From IMG/VR virus record IMGVR_UViG_3300048996_000262, positions 1 to 42,591 of that record: 42,591 nucleotides of DNA, one strand, 5' to 3'. Of the stretch, positions 6,944 to 13,714 are shown in pieces. Under the pieces are notes generated by a model that worked only from the letters and a program-made list of their open reading frames with translations, was not told the DNA's origin and did not search any database. The translations under genes and the position numbers were made by a program. Positions within the stretch are counted from its first letter, which is position 1; each line of letters opens with the position of its first letter. This DNA is from a virus.

Positions 6944-7320
6944 GATGCACCTCGGGCTTTGGCGATGGCAGCGTGGGCCTCCTCTGCCTTCAGTTCGGCA
7001 ACGGCGATCCGTTGTGCGTGGAGTTCGCTATCCTCTTCGCGCAGATCAGCGGCGAACTTGTCGAAGGTGTCGGCGGCTTCTTCCAGCGCTTCCAGTAATT
7101 CGGGCGCAGCGGCTATCAGGCGGGCATTTGCCTCCCAAGGATCGGTTTTCGCACGGCGGTGTTCGTTGAGGACTTCCCCGTCCAACACCTTAGGATCACG
7201 CGCTTGGCAGATGATGCCCCGCATGCCCCATTCGCCAACCTCGCCACCGCGAACGATTCCCCAGTCGTCGTGTTCCGCGCCACGATATTCCCACGGCCTT
7301 GGTGTGTGCTGCTCGCTCAT
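6940..7320 (-). CDS. hypothetical phage protein, 126 aa
   Basis: Starts MSEQHTPRPWEYRGAEHDDW and contains NARLIAAAPELLEALEEAAD, the signature of a large uncharacterised phage family often seen in several copies per genome. The gene at 7514 has a related SAPELLAALE block. The C-terminal half is a long helix. ATG 7320 preferred; a GTG at 7323 lies just upstream. Confidence 0.75.
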   Translation of the reverse strand: MSEQHTPRPWEYRGAEHDDWGIVRGGEVGEWGMRGIICQARDPKVLDGEVLNEHRRAKTDPWEANARLIAAAPELLEALEEAADTFDKFAADLREEDSELHAQRIAVAELKAEEAHAAIAKARGAS

Positions 7321-7517
7321 CACAAGAGGCTCCCGATCAGTTCGAGTTCAGCGCCGGTCAAACCAAGCTCGCTCATCAGGCGGGCGCGGACTGTCCGCTC
7401 AATCTCCCAGCTTTCGTTGCTGGCGTCGGTCCATTCCTTGCCGTCCGTGGTGCGCATGATCTCACCGCACAGCAGGTAGCGGCCCAGCATGTCCTTGATT
7501 GGGGTCTGCGCGTTCAT
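7320..7517 (-). CDS. hypothetical 65-aa protein
   Basis: Starts MNAQTPIKDMLGRYLL and contains ERTVRARLMSELGLTGAELE. Helical and acidic. Coupled to both neighbours by overlaps. No family recognised. Confidence 0.6.
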   Translation of the reverse strand: MNAQTPIKDMLGRYLLCGEIMRTTDGKEWTDASNESWEIERTVRARLMSELGLTGAELELIGSLL

Positions 7518-7795
7518 GCTGCACCTGTCGCTTGGGCGATTGCCGCCTCAACCAAGCCGCGCAGATGCTCGTTCTCAGGCAACGCCCACCCGCTCTTGGG
7601 ATTGTCGTACCATTCGTACTTCCGCAGGGCCTTGTGCGCCCCTTCTAGCGCTGCCAGCAGTTCGGGCGCGGAGCAGATAAGATGCTCATGGTCGGCAAAG
7701 GTGTGAGCAATCAGGTCGCCCGGATTACCGTCTTCGTCCGTGTCGTGAATGGAGGGATAGCCGAAGCCATCGACCTTGATCTGCCAAGCGCTCAT
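7514..7795 (-). CDS. hypothetical protein with SAPELLAALE motif
   Basis: 93 aa. CSAPELLAALEGAHKALRKY resembles the AAPELLEALEEA helix of the gene at 6940-7320, so these may be distant paralogues. The N terminus is beta-like. Coupled by ATGA on both sides. Function unknown. Confidence 0.65.
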   Translation of the reverse strand: MSAWQIKVDGFGYPSIHDTDEDGNPGDLIAHTFADHEHLICSAPELLAALEGAHKALRKYEWYDNPKSGWALPENEHLRGLVEAAIAQATGAA

Positions 7796-8106
7796 GCCGC
7801 CCTCCGCGTGCTGTAGCGATAGTCGCCAGCACGGTTGCCCTGTTCGTCCGCAGGGTATCCGTCAGTCGTCCAGCCATTGTCATCCATCACGGTCTGGCGA
7901 GCGGCCATGAAGTCGCCATCGTCGGCAACCTCGATCAGCGCGTTGCACAGCGCGAACCACTCCACATCGGCAGCGCGGGTGAACTTGCCGTCCGACTTCT
8001 CAAGCTCAAGCATGAGGCGGGAGAACTGGTCGAAGGCATCGCGGAACACGTTGAGGCGCTTGGCGTCCTCACGATCGGCGGCGGTAATGTGCGTGAAGGC
8101 GTTCAT
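7792..8106 (-). CDS. hypothetical 104-aa protein
   Basis: Starts MNAFTHITAADREDAKRLNV and ends GDYRYSTRRAA. No Cys-pair or membrane segment. Shares ATGA with the exported-protein gene upstream and with the gene downstream. Not recognised. Confidence 0.6.
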   Translation of the reverse strand: MNAFTHITAADREDAKRLNVFRDAFDQFSRLMLELEKSDGKFTRAADVEWFALCNALIEVADDGDFMAARQTVMDDNGWTTDGYPADEQGNRAGDYRYSTRRAA

Positions 8107-8780
8107 TTCGTCACCTCGAATGCAAAGGCTTCACCCATGATGGTGAGCGTCAGCGGTGCGGGGAACTTGGCCGACGGCTTCGACAGGACGATGCGCCCGC
8201 CGTATCCCTCGCCCGGTTGAACCGTGGTGGTCTGCAGCGAGTTCGCCTTGGCATCGGCGATCCGTTCGCCAAGTCCTGCGCTGATTGCCTCACCGGCCCG
8301 CTGTGCCTGCATCTGTGCGGCAAACGAGTTGTAGTAGCTGCCGCGTGTCCGGTAGCTGCCATAGGGCGTGTGTGTCGTGCTGCTGTAGGATGAATACCCG
8401 GCGCTCGCGGCAACCAGTGCAGCGCCCACCGCAGCCCATGCGGCGCGGTTCTGTGCCTGCGCCTCAAGTTCCTTGCGGGTGTACACCACCATCGGCTTCT
8501 TCGCCCCGGCCACATCGGCAAGGATGTTCTCGGTGCCGAAGTTGAACGGCGCGGCGCCCTTGTTGAACACCTCCACCACAAATGACGGGCGACCGTAGTA
8601 AGCCTCGACTGACAGAACGGTGATGATGGCGCTTGCCGTCTCACGGGTGAGGATCGGCACGCCCTTGTCATAGGTGAGCACGTCGGCTGCACCAGCGATG
8701 GGCTTAGCCAGGTAGTCACCGGCATAAGCAGGGCTGGCAACGCTCAGGGCGATTGCAGCGGAGAGGGTGAGGGTTTTCAT
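8103..8780 (-). CDS. exported protein, first gene of leftward operon
   Basis: 225 aa. The N terminus MKTLTLSAAIALSVASPAYA is a classic signal peptide with a probable cut after the AYA. Without a Cys after the cut it should be a soluble periplasmic or surface protein. Later come a hydrophobic stretch (WAAVGAALVAASAG), then a Tyr/Ser/Gly/Thr-rich segment (about 130-150) and a beta-like C terminus. It is the first gene after the leftward promoter at 8815-8843, so it should be expressed early and shut off in lysogens. A role in altering the cell envelope early in infection is inference. No family recognised. Confidence 0.8.
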   Translation of the reverse strand: MKTLTLSAAIALSVASPAYAGDYLAKPIAGAADVLTYDKGVPILTRETASAIITVLSVEAYYGRPSFVVEVFNKGAAPFNFGTENILADVAGAKKPMVVYTRKELEAQAQNRAAWAAVGAALVAASAGYSSYSSTTHTPYGSYRTRGSYYNSFAAQMQAQRAGEAISAGLGERIADAKANSLQTTTVQPGEGYGGRIVLSKPSAKFPAPLTLTIMGEAFAFEVTK

Positions 8781-8791
8781 GGTGCGCGGTG

Positions 8792-8810
8792 TCCAGATCG
8801 TTTGTCTGGA
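8792..8810 (-). promoter_or_regulatory. 5'-leader hairpin of leftward transcript
   Basis: TCCAGA and TCTGGA form a perfect 6-bp inverted repeat around a 7-nt loop. It lies a few bases downstream of the proposed -10, so it should fold at the very 5' end of the leftward mRNA. It could stabilise the transcript or be a protein-binding site. No matching hairpin precedes the rightward genes. Confidence 0.55.
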
Positions 8811-8814
8811 ACCA

Positions 8815-8843
8815 CGTTTAGTTGGCTATATCCAACCTGTCAA
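8815..8843 (-). promoter_or_regulatory. leftward early promoter (PL-like)
   Basis: On the minus strand, TTGACA (8843-8838), a 17-bp spacer and TAAACG (8820-8815). Operator O1 fills the spacer, so repressor binding would block RNA polymerase directly. The -10 is only a partial match. It drives the exported-protein gene and the long leftward operon. Confidence 0.75.
8821..8836. promoter_or_regulatory. operator O1
   Basis: GTTGGCTATATCCAAC: 5-bp arms around a 6-bp centre, matching O2 and O3. Lies in the spacer of the leftward promoter. Confidence 0.85.
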
Positions 8844-8851
8844 TGGATTAA

Positions 8852-8867
8852 GTTGGCCCTGTCCAAC
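8852..8867. promoter_or_regulatory. operator O2
   Basis: GTTGGCCCTGTCCAAC, with arms extending to AAGTTGG/CCAACTT (8850-8869). It is 31 bp from O1, about three helical turns, so both sites face the same side of the DNA. It lies between the promoter and the 3' end of the repressor gene. Confidence 0.85.
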
Positions 8868-8877
8868 TTTTACCCCA

Positions 8878-9486
8878 TCAATATGACAGCCGTCTCGATA
8901 CTGCGGGCATGACAAAGCGGACCAACGTGGCCCACTCGATCTCCACGTCCTCAATTGGGGGCGCGTTCAGGGAGATTAGTGTGAACAGCCCATCACTGGA
9001 GCCGCGCATGAGCTGCTTGATGAATGTCTCGCCCGTCACCAGGCGGACAGCGCAGTCCTCGCCGATGTATTCAGGCAGCACGCCATCATGCGTGCGTTGG
9101 ATATAAATGACATCGCCCTCTTTATATTTTGGCAGCATTGATGACCCGCGAACAACCAGTGCGACCAGTGTTCCTGAGATGCCGGGCGGCCGGAGAACTG
9201 TGTCCTCTCGTCCCATATCCTCGAAAATGACTTCGCCTCCCGCGCCGATATAACCGACTATCGAAACCCTAGGAGACGCTAAGAGGTCGGCAAGGTCAAC
9301 ATTCAATGCGCCTGCCAGCTTAACTAAAGTTCCGATCTGGACATCCTTGCCCTTCTCCAGAAGGTCTTTCACCAGCGTTCGATTGGTGCCGACAGCCAAG
9401 GAAAGCGTTGTCGGCTTTGCCTTTTCCCGAACCATAATGCGGCGGAGATTCTCACGTATGGCCTCAAGGCAGGGCATATCTGACAT
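8878..9486 (-). CDS. LexA/CI-type phage repressor (S24 peptidase)
   Basis: 202 aa from ATG 9486, with AGGAAG upstream. The N-terminal 70 residues form a helix-turn-helix DNA-binding domain (TTLSLAVGTNRTLVKDLLEK). A hinge holds the likely self-cleavage site in GYIGAGGEV (Ala82-Gly83). The C-terminal peptidase S24 domain has the catalytic Ser116 in RGSSMLPKYKEGD and Lys157 in FIKQL. It should maintain lysogeny by binding the GTTGG-N6-CCAAC sites and be inactivated by RecA-stimulated cleavage after DNA damage. It lies between the two divergent promoter regions, as in lambdoid immunity regions. A longer frame to 9621 crosses the rightward operator and is unlikely. Confidence 0.92.
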   Translation of the reverse strand: MSDMPCLEAIRENLRRIMVREKAKPTTLSLAVGTNRTLVKDLLEKGKDVQIGTLVKLAGALNVDLADLLASPRVSIVGYIGAGGEVIFEDMGREDTVLRPPGISGTLVALVVRGSSMLPKYKEGDVIYIQRTHDGVLPEYIGEDCAVRLVTGETFIKQLMRGSSDGLFTLISLNAPPIEDVEIEWATLVRFVMPAVSRRLSY

Positions 9487-9523
9487 GGCTTCCTGATTGG
9501 ACCAATCCACCTCTTTTGCGAAG

Positions 9524-9539
9524 GGAGGTTGTATCCGGC
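9524..9539. promoter_or_regulatory. degenerate operator-like site
   Basis: GGAGGTTGTATCCGGC keeps the GG-TTGTAT-CC core of O3 but loses the outer arm bases. It is 23 bp from O3. It may be a weak site for repressor or Cro in the repressor's own leader. Confidence 0.4.
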
Positions 9540-9540
9540 G

Positions 9541-9569
9541 TTGACAGTTGGTTGTATCCAACCTAATGT
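9541..9569 (+). promoter_or_regulatory. rightward early promoter (PR-like)
   Basis: TTGACA (9541-9546), exactly 17 bp, then TAATGT (9564-9569). Operator O3 occupies the spacer. The ATG of the Cro-like gene is only 8 bases beyond the -10, so the mRNA probably starts at or next to the start codon. Confidence 0.85.
9547..9562. promoter_or_regulatory. operator O3
   Basis: GTTGGTTGTATCCAAC, same arms as O1 and O2, filling the spacer of the rightward promoter. Confidence 0.88.
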
Positions 9570-9576
9570 CTGGCTC

Positions 9577-9768
9577 ATGGAAACACTGCTCACCGAGATC
9601 GAGGCGTTCTGTGAACGTCATAGCATGTCCAAGTGGGACTTCGGAGAGAAGGCCCTGAACGACCGCCCCTTTGTTGGGCAGTTGGAAAACAAGCGCGACA
9701 TCAGGTTCAGCACGGCTCAGAAGCTCCGCGACTGGATGGCTGCGTATGACGCGAAGGCCGCAGCATGA
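9577..9768 (+). CDS. Cro-like small regulator
   Basis: 63 aa, METLLTEIEAFCERHSMSKW onward. Residues about 15-55 read as a helix-turn-helix (FGEKALNDRPFVGQLENKRD) of a small regulator family I associate with alphaproteobacterial phages and chromosomes. First gene of the rightward operon and facing the repressor, so a Cro-like role is likely. No ribosome site fits between the -10 and the ATG, so the message is probably leaderless. The frame is open upstream but that would run through the promoter. Confidence 0.75.
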   Translation: METLLTEIEAFCERHSMSKWDFGEKALNDRPFVGQLENKRDIRFSTAQKLRDWMAAYDAKAAA

Positions 9769-9959
9769 GCTGGCCCGCCGTCGCCGCCATCTGGATCGGC
9801 ATCAACCTGGCGTTCGTCGCACTGGCGATACGCCGCGGCAATCTTCGCAGCACGGGCAAGGGTTTCCCCCGCACCACACATAACGGCCCTGCCCGTACTG
9901 GCGGCGGGAGTGCTTTCAATGGCGCTTCTGCCGTCTCTTCTTTGCGATTCCATAAGTAA
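9765..9959 (+). CDS. small membrane protein, 64 aa
   Basis: Shares ATGA with the Cro-like gene. Residues about 3-22 (WPAVAAIWIGINLAFVALAI) form one membrane segment, followed by a basic, Gly/Ser-rich tail of low complexity. Function unknown. Confidence 0.6.
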   Translation: MSWPAVAAIWIGINLAFVALAIRRGNLRSTGKGFPRTTHNGPARTGGGSAFNGASAVSSLRFHK

Positions 9960-9987
9960 TACATCGCTAATCCAAAGGATTACCGCA

Positions 9988-10197
9988 ATGCAGCAAAATG
10001 AGGCGTTTCAGCCTGAAACAGTTGCCCAGCCATTAACCGTCTTTGTTAGGCATAACTTCACACCTCGCTTCCTCGCCCGCCTTCGCACCGCAAGGCTTGA
10101 GCGTGAAATCGATGAGCGTCTGGCAGCGCGCAAAGCTGCCCGTTCCACCCGTTCCGAAGCCGCCAAGCTTGGCTGGCAAACCCGGAGGTCATCATGA
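9988..10197 (+). CDS. hypothetical basic protein, 69 aa
   Basis: Start MQQNEAFQPETVAQPL with AAAGGA upstream. The C-terminal half is a strongly basic helix (RFLARLRTARLEREIDERLA). Possibly nucleic-acid binding, but this is only from charge. ATGA overlap with the next gene. Confidence 0.6.
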   Translation: MQQNEAFQPETVAQPLTVFVRHNFTPRFLARLRTARLEREIDERLAARKAARSTRSEAAKLGWQTRRSS

Positions 10198-10481
10198 GCG
10201 ACCACGAACCAGACCGCGCCATCGTTCAATACGAGCGCGCCAACCGCGTATTCGTCACGGCACTGCTGCTGCGGCGCTGCGGCACATCGCACCAAAACCT
10301 GATCTGGAGCCGCGACTATCCCGTCAACCGGGAAGTCCAGAAGCGCTATGAGACCACCCACTACAACCATCGGGATGAGATGGTCGAGCGCCACAACCTG
10401 CGTGTCGATAGCTCGACATGCTCACATTGCGGCGCGCGTATCGCCGTCGGCTGCGAGCATCACCGGAAGGTGGCAGCATGA
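10194..10481 (+). CDS. hypothetical protein with CxxC/CxHH cluster
   Basis: 95 aa. The C terminus has STCSHCGARIAVGCEHHRK, a likely zinc site. The centre is rich in Tyr, Arg and His. Coupled by ATGA on both sides in the replication-gene cluster. Function unknown. Confidence 0.6.
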   Translation: MSDHEPDRAIVQYERANRVFVTALLLRRCGTSHQNLIWSRDYPVNREVQKRYETTHYNHRDEMVERHNLRVDSSTCSHCGARIAVGCEHHRKVAA

Positions 10482-10627
10482 CCGCGCTCCGCAAGATCGA
10501 GCAGGAGTTGGCCGGGCTGATCGCCGCTGCTGACGAAGAGCATCCGATAGACCTGTTCGCGCTGTCGGTGATCGTCCGCAAGATATCGGCGCAGGCTGAA
10601 ATCGCTGAGCAGGGATTAGAGGCATGA
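10478..10627 (+). CDS. hypothetical 49-aa helical protein
   Basis: Starts MTALRKIEQELAGLIAAADE and ends AEIAEQGLEA. Shares ATGA with both neighbours. Small, acidic and helical; not recognised. Confidence 0.55.
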   Translation: MTALRKIEQELAGLIAAADEEHPIDLFALSVIVRKISAQAEIAEQGLEA

Positions 10628-10956
10628 TTGTTCTGCCGTTCCCATCCTCGGAGTTGTCAGGGCACCAGAGCGGTCTTTGGCGCAAGAAGGCCCGCGTTGT
10701 TGCAACCCATCGCTCCTGGGCCTTCCATGCCACCAAGGCAGCGAAGGTGAAGGCGCCCGAGACTGGCGACATCGCCATCAAGTTCCGCTTTGTCCCGCCG
10801 AATAATCGCGGAGACCGGACGAATTACCCAAACCGCCTCAAGCCGTACATCGACGGTATTGCTGAAGCGCTGGGCATCAACGACCGCCGGTTCCTGCCAT
10901 CCTATGAGTTTGCCCCCATCGAAGCGCCCGGACGGGTGGAGGTGTGTCTTGGGTAA
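10624..10956 (+). CDS. RusA-like Holliday junction resolvase
   Basis: 110 aa. RusA family dimers cut Holliday junctions. The signature region is GDRTNYPNRLKPYIDGIAEA followed by LGINDRRFLPS, giving acidic candidates Asp64, Asp77 and Asp87 with Lys73. The spacing fits RusA although the first acidic pair is reduced to one Asp. It precedes the replication genes, a common position. Shares ATGA with the gene upstream. Confidence 0.82.
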   Translation: MIVLPFPSSELSGHQSGLWRKKARVVATHRSWAFHATKAAKVKAPETGDIAIKFRFVPPNNRGDRTNYPNRLKPYIDGIAEALGINDRRFLPSYEFAPIEAPGRVEVCLG

Positions 10957-11140
10957 GCAAACGCGGATCCGCATCCCTGTTTACGGGATCGACGAGAACG
11001 AGGTGAACGAAGCCTTCGAGGCTTTTGCCGTCCTTCGCCGTGCTGCGCAGGAACGGCCCGGCCTCCTCGACAACAAGTATTTTATCGCCATCCAAGACAC
11101 CGCCTACGCGCGGTTTCTGATGAACTTCGAGGCACTCTGA
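10949..11140 (+). CDS. hypothetical 63-aa protein
   Basis: A TTG at 10949, with GGAGG six bases upstream, begins GKQTRIRIPVYGIDENEVNE. The TTG overlaps the 3' end of RusA. The rest is helical (RAAQERPGLLDNKYF). Ends one base into the next gene (TGATG). Not recognised. Confidence 0.6.
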   Translation: MGKQTRIRIPVYGIDENEVNEAFEAFAVLRRAAQERPGLLDNKYFIAIQDTAYARFLMNFEAL

Positions 11141-11856
11141 TGAGCCGCTGGTTTCGCCATTACGCAGGCATGATGCGTGACGACAAGCTCGTCCGTGTGG
11201 CGATCCGTAGCAAGCAGACGATTGAGCGCGTGCAGTGGGTATGGGGCGCCATTCTGGAGAGCGCCGCGGAGATTGATGACAATGGACGGTATGACGTGGA
11301 CGCAGCCGAGGTCGCTTACTTTTTGCGAGCGGATGAGGGTGACATCTCTGCTATTCTGGGTTCACTTTCCGAGGCCGGGCGGGTGGCTGACGGCAGTGTG
11401 GTCCATTGGGGCGACCGTCAGTTTTCTTCGGACAGATCAAAGGATAGGGTCGCTGCTCATAGAGAGCGGAAACGGGCTGAGAACCGTGGAGATCGCGTTA
11501 CATCTGAAGATGGTAACGGCGTTGTAACGTTACACAAACGTCACTGTAACTCACCAGAGACAGAGACAGAACTAGATACAGAGAAGAAGAAAACCCCCCT
11601 ACCCCCCAAGGGGGCGGATTTGCCCGATTGGATTCCGGCGGATGAGTGGGCTGGTTACGAGCGGATGCGCAAAACCATCCGAAAGCCACTGACCATCGAT
11701 GCCCGCAAACTGGCATTCAGCGAACTGGCGAAACTCAGAGCGGCCGGGAATGAGCCTGCAGAAGTCCTGAACCAGTCAATCCTCAATTCTTGGCAAGGTT
11801 TGTTCGAGGTGAAGGCCCGAGCGCGCGCCAGTCCTCAGCCGGTGGTGGGCCTATGA
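11140..11856 (+). CDS. replication initiation / helicase-loader-like protein
   Basis: 238 aa. Starts MSRWFRHYAGMMRDDKLVRV. The N-terminal domain looks like a winged helix (VAYFLRADEGDISAILGSLS), the middle is charged and low complexity, and the C terminus is a small helical region (WIPADEWAGYERMRKTIRKP). This plan is typical of phage replication proteins placed before the helicase. The exact family is not certain. Confidence 0.6.
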   Translation: MSRWFRHYAGMMRDDKLVRVAIRSKQTIERVQWVWGAILESAAEIDDNGRYDVDAAEVAYFLRADEGDISAILGSLSEAGRVADGSVVHWGDRQFSSDRSKDRVAAHRERKRAENRGDRVTSEDGNGVVTLHKRHCNSPETETELDTEKKKTPLPPKGADLPDWIPADEWAGYERMRKTIRKPLTIDARKLAFSELAKLRAAGNEPAEVLNQSILNSWQGLFEVKARARASPQPVVGL

Positions 11857-12245
11857 CCTGGGCACCCACCAAGACCGGCAAGCAACTCTGCCCCGAGTGC
11901 TCACACAGCCGGCGCAACAAAAAAGACCGCTGCATGTCGGTCTCCAAGGCAGACACGGGCTTGGTTTTTCATTGTCACAATTGCGGATTTTCAGGAGGAA
12001 CGAGTGCTACATCCCGAACACCAGAAATGGCTCGATGCTCGCGGCAACCTATCCATTCCCGCGGTGGATATGGGCTTCACCAGCACTCAGCGGGATGGGG
12101 CATGGTGGCTGTCGATCCCGTATTACCTCGACGGCAAGATCGTGAACCGGAAGTATCGGCGCACAGGCGAGAAAGAGCATTCGATGGACGCGGGCGGCAA
12201 GCTCTGCCTGTGGAACGCCGAAATCCTATCCGAGCAGCCCCGTGA
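11853..12245 (+). CDS. primase zinc-finger domain in separate frame
   Basis: Starts MTWAPTKTGKQLCPECSHSR, sharing ATGA with the gene upstream. Residues 13-49 hold a CHC2/T7-type primase zinc finger: CPEC, then FHCHNCGFSGG. Soon after, the reading frame becomes an out-of-frame reading of the primase-helicase gene (from 12004) and ends at 12245 without recognisable sequence. In T7 gp4-type proteins this finger is fused to the primase body, so this is most simply the N-terminal domain of that protein, joined by +1 frameshifting or separated by a mutation. Confidence 0.65.
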   Translation: MTWAPTKTGKQLCPECSHSRRNKKDRCMSVSKADTGLVFHCHNCGFSGGTSATSRTPEMARCSRQPIHSRGGYGLHQHSAGWGMVAVDPVLPRRQDREPEVSAHRRERAFDGRGRQALPVERRNPIRAAP

Positions 12246-13416
12246 GATAATCATCACTGAAGGCGAGTTCGATGCTCTGGCGGCGATGAGCTGCGGATTC
12301 CAGAACGTCGTCTCGGTCCCCAATGGAGCCCCATCCGACAAGATCGACGATCCTGTCAACGCCAAGCGCTATGCGTTTCTCTACGAAACAGAGGAAGCGC
12401 TTCGGGCGGTTAAAACCATCATTATTGCAACTGATGGCGACAAGCCCGGCCGCACGCTGGCACATGATCTGACCTGCATCCTTGGGGCCGAGCGCTGCAA
12501 GTTCATCACCTACCCCGATGGCTGCAAGGATCTGAATGAAGTCCTTGTGAAGCATGGCCAGGCTGCAGTCGTCGAGACGATAACCAGCGCCAGGGCATAT
12601 CCGGTGCAAGGTCTCTATCGCCTCTCCGACTTTCCTGACGCTGTTGAAGTTCGGTCGATGGAAACAGGTATCCCCGCGTTGGATGACCTGATGCGCATTT
12701 GCCTTGGCACGCTCACGGTGTTCTCTGGCTACTCAAACATGGGCAAGTCCACGGTGCTCAACACGGTTCTGGCCGCGGCTATCGACCGCAGCGTACCGGT
12801 CTGCATCGCCAGCTTCGAGACCGTGCCCAAGCCTATTCTGCGCGACGGCATTGCTCGCGCCCTCATCGGCTGCTCGTGGGACGAATATCCATCCAGCCCC
12901 AGCAGGCAGTCGGCATTCGATCAGATCGAAAAGTGCGTCACGATAATTTCCAACGCAATGGATGATGACAGCGAGATTGATTTGGAAGCCTATCTCGAAT
13001 TGATCCGTGTGGCTGTGGTCCGCGACGGTGCAAAAATCATCGTTCTTGATCCATGGAATGAGCTTGAGCACAAGCGCCGGCACGACGAAACCGAGACGGA
13101 CTACATCGGCAGGGCAATCCGCGCGATCAAGCGATTTGCGAAGCGCTACGATGTTGCGGTCTGGGTGGTTGCACACCCGACCAAACCGCAGAAAGGCCAC
13201 AGCGGCAAACCCGGCCTTTACGACATCTCCGGCTCGGCCAATTGGGCCAACAAGGCTGATTACGGTCTGATTTATCACCGTCCGGACAAGACCCGCAACG
13301 AAGGCACACTGACCGTGGTCAAGGTCCGCATGGGCCTGCCAGGCAAGTGCGGCGAACTGGCAGTTTGTATCAACCAGTCGAACAGCCGGCTCGAACTTGA
13401 TCCGTTCGCAGCATGA
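12004..13416 (+). CDS. T7 gp4/Twinkle-like primase-helicase body
   Basis: 470 aa from a GTG at 12004, with a perfect AGGAGG five bases upstream. Residues about 80-150 are a TOPRIM primase domain (IIITEGEFDAL, Glu86; IIIATDGDKPG, Asp144 and Asp146). The C-terminal half is a hexameric DnaB/T7-type helicase with Walker A GYSNMGKST (242-250), Walker B IIVLDPWNE (345-353) and a WVVAHPTK motif. It unwinds the fork and primes lagging strands. The zinc finger expected at its N terminus lies in the preceding frame (11853), so this frame alone corresponds to a gp4B-like short form. Confidence 0.9.
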   Translation: MLHPEHQKWLDARGNLSIPAVDMGFTSTQRDGAWWLSIPYYLDGKIVNRKYRRTGEKEHSMDAGGKLCLWNAEILSEQPREIIITEGEFDALAAMSCGFQNVVSVPNGAPSDKIDDPVNAKRYAFLYETEEALRAVKTIIIATDGDKPGRTLAHDLTCILGAERCKFITYPDGCKDLNEVLVKHGQAAVVETITSARAYPVQGLYRLSDFPDAVEVRSMETGIPALDDLMRICLGTLTVFSGYSNMGKSTVLNTVLAAAIDRSVPVCIASFETVPKPILRDGIARALIGCSWDEYPSSPSRQSAFDQIEKCVTIISNAMDDDSEIDLEAYLELIRVAVVRDGAKIIVLDPWNELEHKRRHDETETDYIGRAIRAIKRFAKRYDVAVWVVAHPTKPQKGHSGKPGLYDISGSANWANKADYGLIYHRPDKTRNEGTLTVVKVRMGLPGKCGELAVCINQSNSRLELDPFAA

Positions 13417-13457
13417 CAAACGGGACACGATACCCAGCAGCAGGGGGTGAGGCATGA
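13413..13457 (+). CDS. 14-codon mini-ORF, possible coupling peptide
   Basis: ATG 13413 shares ATGA with the helicase stop, and its TGA shares ATGA with the next gene. The product would be MTNGTRYPAAGGEA. It may serve only to carry ribosomes across the gap. Confidence 0.35.
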   Translation: MTNGTRYPAAGGEA

Positions 13458-13714
13458 CTCGGCGGATCGATTGCAATGGCGAGGGCTGCGAGGAGTGCCA
13501 GATGTGCCGCTACCTCAACTTCCTTGAGTGGGCAGGCCAAGTGGCCGGCGGCGTCCCTAGCACCATCCAGCGCAATCCAAAGTTAGATGCCCGGATTGCC
13601 GCGCAAGCGATGGAAGCCCGTCAGGGCGGCGGCGCAGACGCCGTTCACGACAGCGCGGTCCGACAGGATGCGCCCGACACCAGTATCCATCCAACCACAG
13701 GGGGAGAAGCATAA
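13454..13714 (+). CDS. hypothetical Cys-rich protein, 86 aa
   Basis: The N terminus has CNGEGCEECQMCRYL, a cluster of four Cys that could bind metal. The C-terminal half is Gly/Ala-rich and looks disordered. Followed by TAATG coupling to the next gene. Function unknown. Confidence 0.6.
   Translation: MTRRIDCNGEGCEECQMCRYLNFLEWAGQVAGGVPSTIQRNPKLDARIAAQAMEARQGGGADAVHDSAVRQDAPDTSIHPTTGGEA

Noticed and set aside
12733-13476. Minus-strand ORF (247 aa) opposite the helicase
   Set aside because: Complements the Walker motifs of a certain helicase gene; no independent evidence.
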